A stretch of 64,000 nucleotides of DNA from Amoeboaphelidium occidentale (GCA_023515795.1 JALGPX010000013.1:53453-117452); one strand, 5' to 3'. Positions 9,433 through 20,605 are shown, counted from the first letter of the stretch. Translations and numbers: made by a program. The notes: a model not told the origin generated them from the sequence alone.

Positions 9433-9537
9433 GTCGTTGTGAATCGTTAAGATCCCGTATTTTAAGATTAAAATTGTGTAAAGTTTGCAATCTGCCTGAA
9501 GGTGTTTCATTACGCTCTTTGTTCCTCCTGTTTGATC

Positions 9538-12285
9538 ATGGAAAGCTCAGCACTCAGTTTGGAATCAGATCCAAACCAAAGTGGGAGTACGAAAGGCTTT
9601 GTTAGCTCCAAGACATCTGAATACATTCCAGCAGCAGAAGATGCACAACGAAACTTTGTGCCAACAGCAAGATTGAATGATTATAATACAGATGAAACTA
9701 AAAGACAAGCTGTGCTTGATGATCTTCGAACAGGTTACGATCAAAGACTTAAAAAAGGTATTCATTCGGCTACAGAAATTAATTGCCTAGTGTTTCATGA
9801 TGGGTATCAAAGCATCCTAAAAGAGATTGCAACATTTTTGAGGCTTAAAGTTAAGATCAGAATAGTTCCGGAGGTTCAAGATAGAGAAAAGGGTCTTGCA
9901 CATGAGCTAAGTCTAGTTATTGACAGACATCAGACAATTGAGCGACTAGCAGCGCAGATAGAAGCAGAGTTTGCGTTTATGAACATAACTGATGATACAG
10001 AAAACCAAGATCTTATAACAAGCCTAAGAGTAATTATGCTTACAGATGTTGGATCAGTTCCTTTGAAGTATCACAACTCTATAGAAAATGTCGTCAACAA
10101 TGGCGACGTTATCATAGCTATAGGAGTTCTGATCGAAGGATCAAAAGATCAGTATCTCAAACAGTTGACTGAAACTCGATTCTCTAACCTAACACATTTC
10201 TGGCACAAAAAAGATAATCGACCAAGCACTATGAACGATGGTTCTAACGAAATGAAACTGTTTGGAGTTTTGCACCACGCAAAATCAGGTATATTTCTGT
10301 TCCAAGAATATTGCATGGAAGACTTTGAGATAGAAAACCTGCTGTTTTGGTTAGAAGTTGAAGTATTTCGTGGTATAGCCGAATCCGCTGTTGAATCTGA
10401 AGGCAGTCGTGAACTAATTCTCTCACCGAGAAACAAATATTATCCAGACTTACTCCTTCATGCTAGATATATCTATTACACCTTCCTGGCACCAAAAGCT
10501 ACACTTAGGTTGAATCTAAGATTTGATTTGATCAGCAGGCTTAAATGGCCATTGCCTCAAGTCGATCCAGTGTCTGGTATGCATCATGGATTAGAACTTG
10601 ACGCTTTCGATGAGTTACAAGAACACGTCTTTCTGAATCTAGCTTACTTGATATATCCGAAATTCGAAAAATCAAGATTTTATACGCAATGGATGGAACA
10701 ATTTTCTGCGGATAAAAGTGCTTGGATTTTTCCAGGAACGCATTTCCAGAAGTTTCCACAAGATAAAATAGGAATGGAACGTGCAATACTTGAAGCTCTT
10801 CATTTTGACGAATTTCACCACCTTGAGGCCGGAATTAAACATGAACAATATCCGGTTCATCACCAAGACGCCAGGCGTTTCACTAAAGAATTGCTTTCAC
10901 CTTATGAATCCATTCGACAAATGCCGCCTGGGAACGAGCAGCTCAAGTTTTTTGGTGACGGTCTCAAGCTTACTGTTGCGCAAAAACAAAGGAGAGTGTT
11001 GCGAGAAAAAAGGCTAAAGAGATTCTTTGGAGATAAACCGACAATTGAAGACCCATATGAGGAGGCAAAGCATTGGCAATTTGGTGTAACTACAAAACGC
11101 GATTCAACAGTGGATGATAGTGGCGTTGACTCTAAAGGATCGGCTGCTAGATCAGTGCCACAATATCTCAGTCCTCCTACTACTGAAGAGAACTTGCATT
11201 ACAGAAAGAAAAAGGTCGAAAAATTGGAAGACTTTTTCGGAGTAGCAAAAATACCAGTTGAACAGATGTTTGAACAGAAACTTATTGGTGAAATCACCCT
11301 GGCTTCAGGCGCTGATTCTGACAACTTCGTCGTTCCAGCAACTACCAATAATTTGTCTCCGTCCAGCAAGAAAAAGTTGATGCATAAAGGCAAAAAATTA
11401 AGGGAAATGTTTGGAGAACCTCTGCAAGGTGTACTAGCTGAAAAAGTTTTGTCTACTACACTACACTTTAATGAAGAAGGCGAAGACGATTCGAAAAAAT
11501 CTTCTGAACAAATTAATTCTCATAGGCGCCCTGCCAGGTCTAGCTCAGTTGACTCAAGGACGTCTTTAGTGACAATCTCTGATAAGGCAAGGAGAATGTT
11601 GAGCGATAAAGACAGGAAAAGAAAGAAGTTAGAAAAAATTCAAGATTTTCTAGGAGAACGCATAACTTCGCAACTATTAGATGAAGCCGCTCGAAACTCA
11701 AGTGATGTAGAGCGTGATGTATCATTGGTGAATATATCAGGCAAGGAGAGGATAGTTTTACAAAGGCGTTTCAACAAATTGCAGAACCTCTTTGGCGAAG
11801 TTCCGCCTAATGATGCCGTATTGCCTCACAAAGATTCAACTATTGCTACAACGGAGAAAAGCGAGTCTGATAACGCTTTGGCCGTCCTTACAGATATTGT
11901 TGGCGGCGAGCGCGTTTTAGAGTTTCTCTTGAGTAGTGAGAAAACTATGACAGACTTAATTCTGATCCTTGATGAATTTGATGATGAGTACGGGGCTCCT
12001 ATTGAGGCTTTAGAAGATATTTTTCTGTCTGCATCTAACGATCAACTCAATGGAGATCAAGAAGCAATTAAAGGCAGAAAAGAGATCATCGCAAACCATG
12101 TTGTAAATGCTAGGCAAAGGCGCAGATTAGGGAAACTAACCAAATTTTTCGGTTCACCAGCAGGAGCCTTTTCCCCTGAGTTGACGAATGAAGATAAAAT
12201 TGTCCAGGAACTATCAAAACATCTAAAAGGAATCGTGATGAACGATGCTGCCGGTACTATTGCGGAGCAGGAAGAGACAAATTAA
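9538..12285 (+). CDS. RGS-domain protein with six K-L-x-x-F-F-G repeats
   Basis: Intronless, 915 residues from the ATG at 9538 (the upstream frame has only TTG). Residues about 90-210 look like a ubiquitin-like/RBD fold (VKIRIVPEVQDREKG; VLIEGSKDQYLKQL). Residues about 240-405 form an RGS domain with typical core LFQEYCMEDFEIENLLFWLE and HVFLNLAYLIYPKFEKS; RGS domains accelerate GTP hydrolysis by G-alpha. The C-terminal half contains six spaced copies of a basic motif ending in FFG or FLG: RLKRFFG (492), KLEDFFG (561), KLREMFG (620), KIQDFLG (699), KLQNLFG (747) and KLTKFFG (866). The stop lies 8 bp from the convergent zuotin stop. The role of the repeats is unknown; they could be short interaction motifs. 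Confidence 0.8.
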   Translation: MESSALSLESDPNQSGSTKGFVSSKTSEYIPAAEDAQRNFVPTARLNDYNTDETKRQAVLDDLRTGYDQRLKKGIHSATEINCLVFHDGYQSILKEIATFLRLKVKIRIVPEVQDREKGLAHELSLVIDRHQTIERLAAQIEAEFAFMNITDDTENQDLITSLRVIMLTDVGSVPLKYHNSIENVVNNGDVIIAIGVLIEGSKDQYLKQLTETRFSNLTHFWHKKDNRPSTMNDGSNEMKLFGVLHHAKSGIFLFQEYCMEDFEIENLLFWLEVEVFRGIAESAVESEGSRELILSPRNKYYPDLLLHARYIYYTFLAPKATLRLNLRFDLISRLKWPLPQVDPVSGMHHGLELDAFDELQEHVFLNLAYLIYPKFEKSRFYTQWMEQFSADKSAWIFPGTHFQKFPQDKIGMERAILEALHFDEFHHLEAGIKHEQYPVHHQDARRFTKELLSPYESIRQMPPGNEQLKFFGDGLKLTVAQKQRRVLREKRLKRFFGDKPTIEDPYEEAKHWQFGVTTKRDSTVDDSGVDSKGSAARSVPQYLSPPTTEENLHYRKKKVEKLEDFFGVAKIPVEQMFEQKLIGEITLASGADSDNFVVPATTNNLSPSSKKKLMHKGKKLREMFGEPLQGVLAEKVLSTTLHFNEEGEDDSKKSSEQINSHRRPARSSSVDSRTSLVTISDKARRMLSDKDRKRKKLEKIQDFLGERITSQLLDEAARNSSDVERDVSLVNISGKERIVLQRRFNKLQNLFGEVPPNDAVLPHKDSTIATTEKSESDNALAVLTDIVGGERVLEFLLSSEKTMTDLILILDEFDDEYGAPIEALEDIFLSASNDQLNGDQEAIKGRKEIIANHVVNARQRRRLGKLTKFFGSPAGAFSPELTNEDKIVQELSKHLKGIVMNDAAGTIAEQEETN

Positions 12286-12293
12286 AATTTTAT

Positions 12294-14207
12294 CTATTTC
12301 TGTTTTGCTTTCAATGCTTGAACAATTTCTTTAACCCTCTGCATGATTTCTTTTTTGCTTCTTCCACCTACTCTAGTCGCTACTTTATCCCATCGTTCCG
12401 AGCCTTTGTACTTTGAAGCAGGAAATTCCTTCATTGCCTTTTCCAATTGTGCCTGTTCCTCCGCTGTCCATGGCTTACTCTGCGCTGCTGGCTCGGGTTG
12501 TTCCTTCAAAGTCGCTTCTCCTACTGGCTCAGACTGAACCTTTTCTGATTCCTGTAATGAATTTGCTTTAAACTTGAGGAAATCAGCTCCTCTAACTTCG
12601 TTGCTCTTTCTTGTCAATTCTTTGTTACTCCTTTTGACGCCAGTGTGTTGCTCAAGGAAATCAGCAATCTTTTCCCACCGACTCAAAGTTCCGCCTGGAA
12701 ACATATTGACAGCCTTAATCAAAAGCTTCAATTCTTCCACAGACCACGGCTTTTCTTCCGATGCTTCTTTCGCTACATTTGAACTTTCAGCTCGATTTTC
12801 CACTTGAACTTTCGGAGTGTCTTTTGGAATGGATTCACTTGCTTCACTCAATAAAGATAGCGAGTCTGCTGATGAATTGGCGCGTTCAATAAACCCCTTC
12901 AACTGCTCCAAATTATCTTCAAAATTAAAAATTACAGCGTCAAGTTTCTTGGAATCCTCAGAGTTCAAATTCTTAAACAACCCTCTCAATTCCCTTCTGC
13001 ACTTCTTTAATTCTGCCTTTAACTCAATCTTCTCGTTCTTTTCTTTTTCTAATCTTTTCTTTTCATCCTCAATCTCTTTCAAGCGTAACTCTTCTTTCTT
13101 ATGAGCCTCTGCCTTCATTCTTGCTGCAACTTCTTCTTTTTCCTTCTTTTTCTGCTCCTTCAGAATGCGGTCCTCTTCTTTAAATTTTTGCACACGAGGG
13201 TCCGAAGAAATCGCGGCGTCAACTAATTTGTGAATTCTTGCATTTTCTTCTCTCTTGAGTTTCTCGCGTTGAGCTTTGTTTTGTCGTTCATACCATCTTC
13301 GTTCATCTCTGCTCATTGAATCGTCTACAGGCTCTTCATCCATAAGCTCGAAACTACGCCATGACTGGAAATTAGTCCAAAAATTATAAAACGCTTCGAC
13401 TTGAGCACGAGGAGTTTCTTCATCACCAAGGTCTGGAATATTCTTCTTCACTGAAAATCGAGCATTTCTCTCAAACACTGGACCAAATACATCGAAAAAT
13501 AAGCTCTTATCATCCAACTTTGAAGGTATAGAATCATCGAAGAACTTATCCACCGAGTCAAATTGTCTGCGCTTAACAGGATCAGAAAGAACCTCAAAAG
13601 CTACAACAAAGGCTTAGAACAAACGATCAAAAGATAAACCTTTCTGAACACATTTAAAGAAATTATCGTGACCTTTCTTTGTCTTTTCTTCGGCAGCTTT
13701 CTTGTCTGGATGATGCTTTAGGACTTTCTTGCGATCTAGACACAATTACTATGAATGAACAGAATTACATGCTTTCTTTATATCATCCTGCGATGCTTCT
13801 GCGCGTAAATTAGAGAGTCCCAACATCGCGTAATGGTCCTGTTCTTTCCACTCGAGAGGATCTGACTTCAATAGCTCTTTGCTTTCTTTATCTTCATAGT
13901 AATCTTCAAAGCATTTAACTTTCTTCTTGCGCAGCTTCACTGATTTATCTCCACTGGCCGCGTCATCTTCGTTTGCAACCGCTTCCTGTGAATTATCAAC
14001 CAAATTGCCGTAAAATTCCTGTTCAGCAAATACAGATTGCGCACCAAAAGGCAGAACATTTATTGCGTGTCTGCATGTCAGCAATTCGATAGATGCGCCC
14101 TGCTTTTCATCCTCGACGATTCTTCGGACTCTGATATTTGGGCCACACTCCTCCCAGTCAGCTGAGCTACAGGAAAGCGTTTGCGAAGGAAGAACAACTT
14201 TGATCAT
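12294..14207 (-). CDS. ZUO1: Zuotin/MPP11 (DNAJC2), ribosome-associated J-domain cochaperone
   Basis: Three exons (13769-14207, 13640-13735, 12294-13600) with introns of 33 and 39 nt. The J-domain is assembled across both introns: KEQDHYAMLGLSN, then YRKKVLKHHPDKKA with the catalytic HPD, then QKAFEVLSDPVKRRQFDSVD. The zuotin-homology region with FFDDSIP and DVFGPVFERNARFS follows. A long charged helical stretch rich in Lys/Glu comes next, then two C-terminal SANT domains (KPWSVEELKLLIKAV and KPWTAEEQAQLEKAM), as in animal MPP11 rather than baker's yeast Zuo1. The protein sits at the ribosome exit tunnel with Ssz1 and stimulates Hsp70 on nascent chains. The start at 14207 (MIKVVLPS) avoids overlap with the upstream RING gene, whose stop is at 14225. 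Confidence 0.95.
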
Positions 14208-14224
14208 GCAGAAAAAGGACCAAC

Positions 14225-14827
14225 TTATATTGCGTTCGAGTTGACAAAAATCCGGTGAAACTGCTTTGCTGCTATTTTCTTTCGGCACGTTGGACAGACT
14301 TTGTGAGACTTGTTCCATTGCTTAATGCAAGAGTAGCAAAACAAGTGACCACAAATAGTCGAGGCGGGCTCTTCCATGGAATCTAAGCAAATTGGACAAT
14401 TTCCAAAAGGAGAATTCACTTCCTCAGTAGATTTTGCGACAGCGTTTTGGATAGCTTTTTGTTTCACGGAAGATGATGTGCCCTCTGTGATGGCAACTTG
14501 TTGAACTCGCTTAGGAGTCATGCTGGTCCCTTTATCTGCAGTTTCTAGTATTTGCACTTCATTATAAATTAAAGACTTCTTCTGTTTTACAGGTATTCTT
14601 GGATTATCAACGGTAAGATCGATTATGTCGTCATTTGCCTCTTGGTCCTTTGGGGCTAGAGATCCATTAAGAGCACTAGCTGATGTAGAACCAGCAGACA
14701 AAGACGCATGAAAGTTTCCGCTTGTGAGATCAATAACAGCTGGTGCTGAAGAGGTGCTGGCTTTGTCCATTACCACAATATCATCCCTTTCTTTCCGCTT
14801 TTTCCCAACTAGTTTTGTAGATTCCAT
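14225..14827 (-). CDS. RNF4/Slx8-type SUMO-targeted ubiquitin ligase (RING)
   Basis: Intronless, 200 residues. The C-terminus is a C3HC4 RING (about 145-190): NCPICLDSMEEPASTICGHLFC, then CIKQW and CPTCRKK. The N-terminal half contains two strong SUMO-interaction motifs, VIDLTSG (about 31-37) and DIIDLTVDNP (about 67-76), and a basic stretch KLVGKKRKERDD that could be nuclear localisation. RING plus multiple SIMs in a ~200-residue protein is the architecture of RNF4/Slx8/Rfp, which ubiquitinate SUMOylated nuclear proteins in DNA repair and telomere maintenance. It lies 17 bp upstream of zuotin on the same strand. Confidence 0.82.
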   Translation of the reverse strand: MESTKLVGKKRKERDDIVVMDKASTSSAPAVIDLTSGNFHASLSAGSTSASALNGSLAPKDQEANDDIIDLTVDNPRIPVKQKKSLIYNEVQILETADKGTSMTPKRVQQVAITEGTSSSVKQKAIQNAVAKSTEEVNSPFGNCPICLDSMEEPASTICGHLFCYSCIKQWNKSHKVCPTCRKKIAAKQFHRIFVNSNAI

Positions 14828-15136
14828 GATATGCCCTCAATGTGAATAATAAAAGCCGGCAAGAAGGTCAAAGTGCTTTTTTGTTTGAGAAATTGAATGG
14901 GGCCCCTGCAGCGCAAACTTCACTAGAAAACTTGTCCGGTGCTCTTCTGCAGATTTCAGCAAATAAATTTTCAGGACTCCCGCAGCACTCATCGTCGCCG
15001 CCGCTGCCAACCGCTCTGAAATTCCTGTACAGCTGAACCGTTCTGCGATAACTAATTAATTTATTCAAATGTATATCGTCATGACTTTTACTGAAACTTT
15101 AATTGTTAGTGTTTCTTGATAAGATCAAATATCAAA
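14828..15136. other. 309-bp divergent intergenic region, no gene supported
   Basis: This region separates the STUbL gene (minus) from the unknown gene at 15137 (plus). It is locally GC-rich (14940-15030) and has open but ATG-less frames on both strands, one of which contains an LYR-like tripeptide. Neither frame has an acceptable start or splice context. It is most likely the shared promoter; no TATA-type element stands out. Confidence 0.5.
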
Positions 15137-16663
15137 ATGAACATTATTGGCCAATTCAATAACGATATTATGGAAAACTGCTTCTTCGCGGACAGAGAAG
15201 GCCAAGAGCCACACCAGCAAAAGCCCTTTCTTTGTGTTAATCCGGCAATGTTGGGCGGTGAGGGAGTTGAAACAAGGCTTGAACCCGCTTTGAACTCTCC
15301 TATGCGAAATATTCTAAATGTTCGCAACGAGGATAATTATTATAGAGGCTTCCAAGAAGATCTCGATAACGCAGAAAGTATTAATTCAGTTTTGAATGAA
15401 TTTACTACAGGGATCGTTGACGCAGATCCAGATGCATTTGTTGGAAAATCTGCTGTTATCAGCCCAGATAATGGAACAGTCCAAAACTTCTCAATTCCCT
15501 CACTGAGCAATATGATCAATGATGCTGCTGGCACTGATGAGAAGCAAATGGATGAAAATAGCGCAGAAGCTTCAAAAGGCGATAAATCAAGGAGAGTCCT
15601 CGACAGGAAGAAATTTGCGGATGTTTCCAAAGTTGCACTGCAGAGACTTGATGATGTAATGTGTTGTGTTTCAAGCTGACATGCTTTAGGCCAAAAAAAT
15701 ATTCCTGGGTTGCTTGGCTCATTTGCAGTTTCCTCCTCAATGCAATCACTACACTGCTGAGATTATAAGGTTTCATCTGGTTCCCAAATGCAGGAGAGAT
15801 TTTAATGCGTAAGACTCAATTTGAGCTTCTTAATAACTGTTAGTTATGTGAAGCAATTTGACTGCATGGCAACTTTCAGGCAAATATCGGAAGATGAGAA
15901 GAAACGGTTCTCTAAATCTAGGAAAAGCTCCATGTGGTTCGGAAGTGTCACGTTTAAACGAGAAGCCCAAGATGCTTTACTGAAAAAGTGTTCCGACGAG
16001 AATTTAGATATTCCAGAAAAGCCGGAGAATATTAACGATCTTTTGATTCCTCCTCCTTCTAGAGATAGAGCGTCTAAAAAACAATCGATTCCTGTTGATG
16101 CGAATTTGGTACATTTGGCTCTGAAAAATCAAATTGCGCAAGTTGCAGGACAAAGCCGAAGTTGCACCCCAAACATTGTTATGCCTCCAGTGCAATTACC
16201 ACTGCGTAATACAACGATGTTTCAGCCACTTGCATTTGGTAATTATTCGGCTAGATCCTTTCCGCCTATTCCGCCAAACATTTATCTGTCTGAGATAGAG
16301 AGACAGAATCGTGTTCAAATGCCTGTACAATCATTTTTAAACACAAATTCTCATAATTTTGTCAGACAGCCAAGTTTTAATCATAATGGCAGAATGAATC
16401 AAAATGAGTTGTTCTTGAAGTCTCATGAAGGTTCTGATATTGTTCCAACAGCTGGTTCTACTAATCGAAACAGCGTATATACAATGATAAATTCCAATGC
16501 TCCTTCGGGGCATTCAGCTTCTTATTATGATGATAAGAGAGATATGACCATATTTAATGGGGGCTTAGATGATAATCTGCTTGTTGACATTCCCCAACAA
16601 AACCTTTTCGCATATGCGCCTTTTGATTTCTCTATACATCCTGATAAGCTTCATCAACATTAA
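15137..16663 (+). CDS. Unrecognised three-exon protein, possible transcription regulator
   Basis: Exons 15137-15655, 15690-15808 and 15844-16663 with introns of 34 and 35 nt encode 485 residues. The central part, created by splicing (about residues 155-250), is the only compact region: VALQRLDDAKKIFLGCLAHL, IIRFHLVPKCRRDFNAYVK, and RKSSMWFGSVTFKREAQDAL, with several Lys/Arg and aromatic residues. The flanks are Asn/Ser/Pro-rich and disordered, which is common in transcription factors. The LxRLxxAKxFL opening and a WFxSVxxxxxxxDAL pattern are faintly reminiscent of the Ste12 DNA-binding domain. The long conserved middle of Ste12 is missing, so I make no assignment. The start at 15137 is the first ATG; upstream in-frame codons start with TTG. 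Confidence 0.65.
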
Positions 16664-16772
16664 GCGTTTTAACGAAGGTTTCGAATAAATTGACTAAGTA
16701 CTTTACCCTCGTTTCAAGATTGTTTGCACCTTGCCAAACACAGCTTCATGGTCACAATTTGTCTTGATAGCG

Positions 16773-19003
16773 ATGTTGTTCATTTTTGTTCTTGCTTTTT
16801 ATGTCTCAGTTTTGGTTTCGACAGTCTTGATGATACCAGGTTGATTATCATCTTAATTTCAATATTAACATGATAGACTGGATCGTAAGAAATCCTACTG
16901 ATGGAACTTTGAGAAGAGGATCAGTTAATGGTGCAAAGTACACATCTTTTGGAGCATCTGTGTACCCTTTATCAAAAGGAACAGTTTATAACTATCCGTA
17001 CAGAGTGATGTTACAGGGTAAGATCTACTGGACTTCATGATAATTTAATTCCAGGACTATCGGCCGGCCTTACATCCTTCCGAATTGTACTATTATTTGA
17101 ACAATTCAACAGGAACCCGGATTACAATAATTTATGGTCAGACGATGTATGGTTGCCAATTGATGGAATGATAGCGGCGGCTCGTGATCTTGACGTTCAT
17201 GTCACACTGGAATTGTCTGGTTTGGCTAATTGGTACCTTTCAAACAATATGGACCCGTATGATGCTAGTACGTATGATACATGGGATAAACTGGTTGACT
17301 TTGTCACATCAAGAGTTAACTCTGTCAACGGAGTCACCTACAAGGATGATCCGACAATATTTCAATACTCTGTGCTAGGAGAAGTAAATCCAGCCAGACA
17401 GTCGCAACCATTTATATATGCACTTCTGAAACGTGTTTCTGACAGGCTGAAGTTAAAAGATCCTTCACATTTAGTTGGTTCTGGTGGTTTGCTTCACATG
17501 TCTCGATTCTCAGGATACTTCGATCCGCGCAAATATTACGAAGAACTTTATGCATACTCCAGCATTGATATTTGCATGATACACGTTTACCAGGATCCTG
17601 TGACTTCGGTACCATCATCACCAACTTCAACGCCTCCGGCAAGTGAATGGACTCAGCTTTCCACATATTCAAAGTTTTGCATGGACAGAAAAAAGCCATT
17701 CATTATTGACGAAATGGGTCTCAATTTAAATGGTTTCTCTAGATCTGTTGCCGTAAAGTATTTTGATTTTGCGTTCAGTTTCTCCCTTGGTGTGGTTCCT
17801 ACAATACCTGTTATTCAATTTTGGAATTTGAGGCCTGGAGAAACATTTGACTTGTTCCCGCCAGATGATTTATTGATTTTCGAGGTAGTCAAAAAGTACT
17901 CAGCTGAACTATCGTTTGATATTGATAATCTCGGGACTGTATCTTCTAACACTGTCAAAGATAGTCTTCTTGGCACGATGCTTCTCAGTTTTGAGTCCTC
18001 TGCTGATTTAAATGGTATTTCTGGTGATAATTCTATTTCAATGAGTCAAATATCGTTTTCTGGTTCACAATCATTAAAGATGCCCTTTAGGTTCTCAAGT
18101 TTGGTTTACGGCACAGATGACATTGTGATCGCCAGAACTTCGTCAAGCACATGGACATCTGACTGGTCACAGTACGCGGCATCCAATGGGAAGCTAACAT
18201 GTAATGCTCTGCTTCGGCCAGGCGGAACAAGTATTGCTGAAGGATTGTTCATCAGATTTTACGTCACAGGGAAATCTGGTCGAGTTTATGCACAGAGTGC
18301 CCAAGGCTTTTCAACTAATTTTGTAATGTCCAGAAGTTGGAGCCGAGTTCAGTTTAGACTCGATGAATCTACTCTTCAAGAAGAGCTGACACCTCCAAGC
18401 TATAATATTATTGCGAATGGGATAAGTTGGGCTACAGAATTATCTCAAGTTCGAGGATTTAGAATATCTCTTGTTCATGAATCTAACCTTCGCTGGTCTT
18501 ATGGAGACTTTCTGGTAGATGATTGTATGCTCGAATATGCCTCATCTGTTCAAGACGAGTCCATTGACACCAGCTTAAAAATTGTTTGCGATCCTCCGGA
18601 AACTTTTACGGTCACAAATAAGCCGCTCACAATCACAAGAATCGCGAGCAACAGATTACCAATGACTAATGCATCTTCCTTGCTTGACTACGTTCAAGAA
18701 GATTCAAACAGTAATTCTAACACTACTAATTCATTTGATACAAAAACATCAACCTCAAGTCAACCTTACATTTTTGATATTTCAAAAATCAATCGAAGTG
18801 ATTATGGCCCTACGCGTTACAAGACTTCTTTGGACCTTATGTTCATGCTTGGCATAGCTTTTGGCTCCGCGGGTATCATTCTGATCTTCATAGCTTTTGC
18901 GTTGCAAAGGGCTAAAAATATCAGAACAAGAAGCACTGCAAAAACTTCTGACGATTCGAAACGGAGTGACGTAAACTTGTGCTCAAAAGACACTCTCCTC
19001 TGA
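16773..19003 (+). CDS. GH5-like (mannanase/cellulase-type) membrane-anchored glycoside hydrolase
   Basis: Three exons (16773-16839, 16877-17017, 17055-19003) with two 37-nt introns encode 718 residues. Exon 1 encodes a signal peptide (MLFIFVLAFYVSVLV). The catalytic (beta/alpha)8 region spans about residues 25-310: YPYRVMLQG, FRIVLLFEQFNR, VHVTLELSG, the acid/base segment SVLGEVNP (Glu near 178), CMIHVYQD, and the nucleophile strand KPFIIDEMGL (Glu near 289). GH5 usually has Asn before the acid/base Glu (NEP); here it is Gly-Glu, so activity is uncertain. A beta-rich module follows (about 330-560). Near the C-terminus is a transmembrane helix (about 670-695, MLGIAFGSAGIILIFIAFAL) and a basic cytosolic tail. 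It is probably a cell-surface enzyme or sugar-binding receptor acting on beta-mannan or glucan. Confidence 0.75.
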
Positions 19004-19020
19004 AACGTCTATTTTTAATC

Positions 19021-20481
19021 ATGTTTCGAACAATCGCTAGCAGAGCAAAAGCACAACTTGCAACTCATTCAATAAACAGATACTACGCAACTAAAGATAA
19101 AGGCAATAAATGTACATAGATCGACTAACTTGTAGCGTATTCTTATGTGAAGTTTGACTGGACAGACGCTTTGAACCTGAACAGTCGCTTGACCGATGAG
19201 GAGAAATCTATCCAGTATCGTCCTTACTTTACATCATTCTTATGGTCATAGGGAGAGTGCAAGAGAGTACAGCCAAGATAAACTGATGAGTAGAATCGTT
19301 GAAGCCAACAGGCATGAAAGTAAGAAGCTTTAGTCTTGCAAGGCTGAAACGTTAGAATTCGACAGGAACATCTTGAAAGAGATGGGATCTTTGGGTATCC
19401 TTGGACCGACCCTTCACGGATACGGTTGCGCTGGTGTATCATCGGTCGCTTACGGTTTAATTACAAAAGAAATCGAAAGGTGCTTTCTGGTCGATGAAAC
19501 GCTGATCATATTTTGTAGTGTCGATAGCGGATATCGTTCAGCAATGAGTGTACAATCTTCTTTGGTCATGTTTCCTATTTATAAGTATGGAAGTGAGGAG
19601 CAGCGAAAGAAATATTTGCCCGAATTAGGTATGCATGATTGTCTCTTTCGTGATCTTATTTTATATTAGCAAAGGGAAATCTTGTTGGTTGTTTTGGCTT
19701 AACTGAGCCTAATCATGGGAGTGATCCTGCTGGTATGGAGACTTCTGCTAAGAAAAAGGGTAACAGTTGGATCATAAGCGGCTCAAAGACTTGGATCACT
19801 AACTCTCCGATTGCTGATGTGTTTGTCGTATGGGCAAAATGTGAAGATGGAAAGATTAGAGGATTTATCTTGGAAAAGGGCATGAAAGGTCTGAGCGCTC
19901 CGGTTATCAAGGGAAAGTTCTCGTTACGTGCATCCATCACAGGGATGATTATGATGGATGAGGTTGAAGTTCCAGATTCTAATCGTCTTCCTAATGTTGA
20001 GGGATTGAAAGGTCCTTTTGGCTGCTTGAACAATGCAAGATACGGTATTGCATGGGGCACTTTAGGCGCTGCAGAGGCTTGTCTAAAAGTTGCTAGAGAG
20101 TACACACTCAACAGAAAGCAATTTGGTGTTCCATTAGCCAGCTTTCAATTGATCCAAAAGAAAATGACAGACGCCTTGACTGAGATAAGCCTTGGTCTTC
20201 AAGGATGTGTGCAGGTTGGAAGATTAAAAGATGAAGGTTTAGCAGCTCCTGAAATGATTTCTTTAATCAAGAGAAACTCTTGCGGAAAGGCTTTGGAAAT
20301 CGCACGCGCATGCAGGGATATGCTAGGCGGAAATGGAATAAGTGACGAATACCATGTGATTCGCCATGTTATGAATTTGGAAGCTGTCAACACATATGAA
20401 GGTACTCATGATGTTCACGCTCTTATTCTTGGTCGTGGAATCACTGGCATCTCAGCTTTTGAAACTGCACCTCAAAAATAG
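19021..20481 (+). CDS. GCDH: Glutaryl-CoA dehydrogenase, mitochondrial, six exons
   Basis: Exons 19021-19111, 19136-19214, 19252-19319, 19356-19479, 19519-19628 and 19670-20481, with introns of 24, 37, 36, 39 and 41 nt, give 427 residues. The first exon is a mitochondrial presequence ([17 protein letters not shown]). The mature enzyme matches GCDH throughout: [81 protein letters not shown] and the catalytic-Glu region [19 protein letters not shown]. It oxidatively decarboxylates glutaryl-CoA to crotonyl-CoA in lysine/tryptophan breakdown, giving electrons to ETF (beta subunit at 3245). Each splice junction falls inside conserved sequence, so the intron set is well constrained. The 24-nt first intron (19112-19135) is the shortest in the window. 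Confidence 0.96.
19112..19135 (+). other. 24-nt ultrashort intron in GCDH
   Basis: Starts GTACAT, ends TTGTAG and contains a CTAAC branch-like element 10 nt before the acceptor. Reading through gives TAG after the donor codon, and the next possible acceptor (giving 41 nt) leads into a stop. Only the 24-nt excision joins the presequence to the conserved FDW start of the mature enzyme. Confidence 0.8.
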
Positions 20482-20605
20482 ATCTTTGCTCTCTTGATAC
20501 CCTATGGTGAAGTATCAGCTGAACTTCTAATGACAAGAATATTTAATCAATTGAATTCTATTGGTATTCATTAGTAAACTTAAATTATTGATATTCTATG
20601 AGTAT

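Noticed and set aside
13613-13639. 27-nt intron in zuotin (acceptor CTAAG)
   Set aside because: The 39-nt alternative (13601-13639) gives QKAFEVLSD, which matches the zuotin J-domain end; the 27-nt form inserts four non-family residues.
14842-15068. Possible small LYR-motif protein (minus) or Ser/Pro-rich protein (plus) in the STUbL upstream region
   Set aside because: Neither frame has an ATG or a credible splice; the LYR tripeptide is too short to be evidence.
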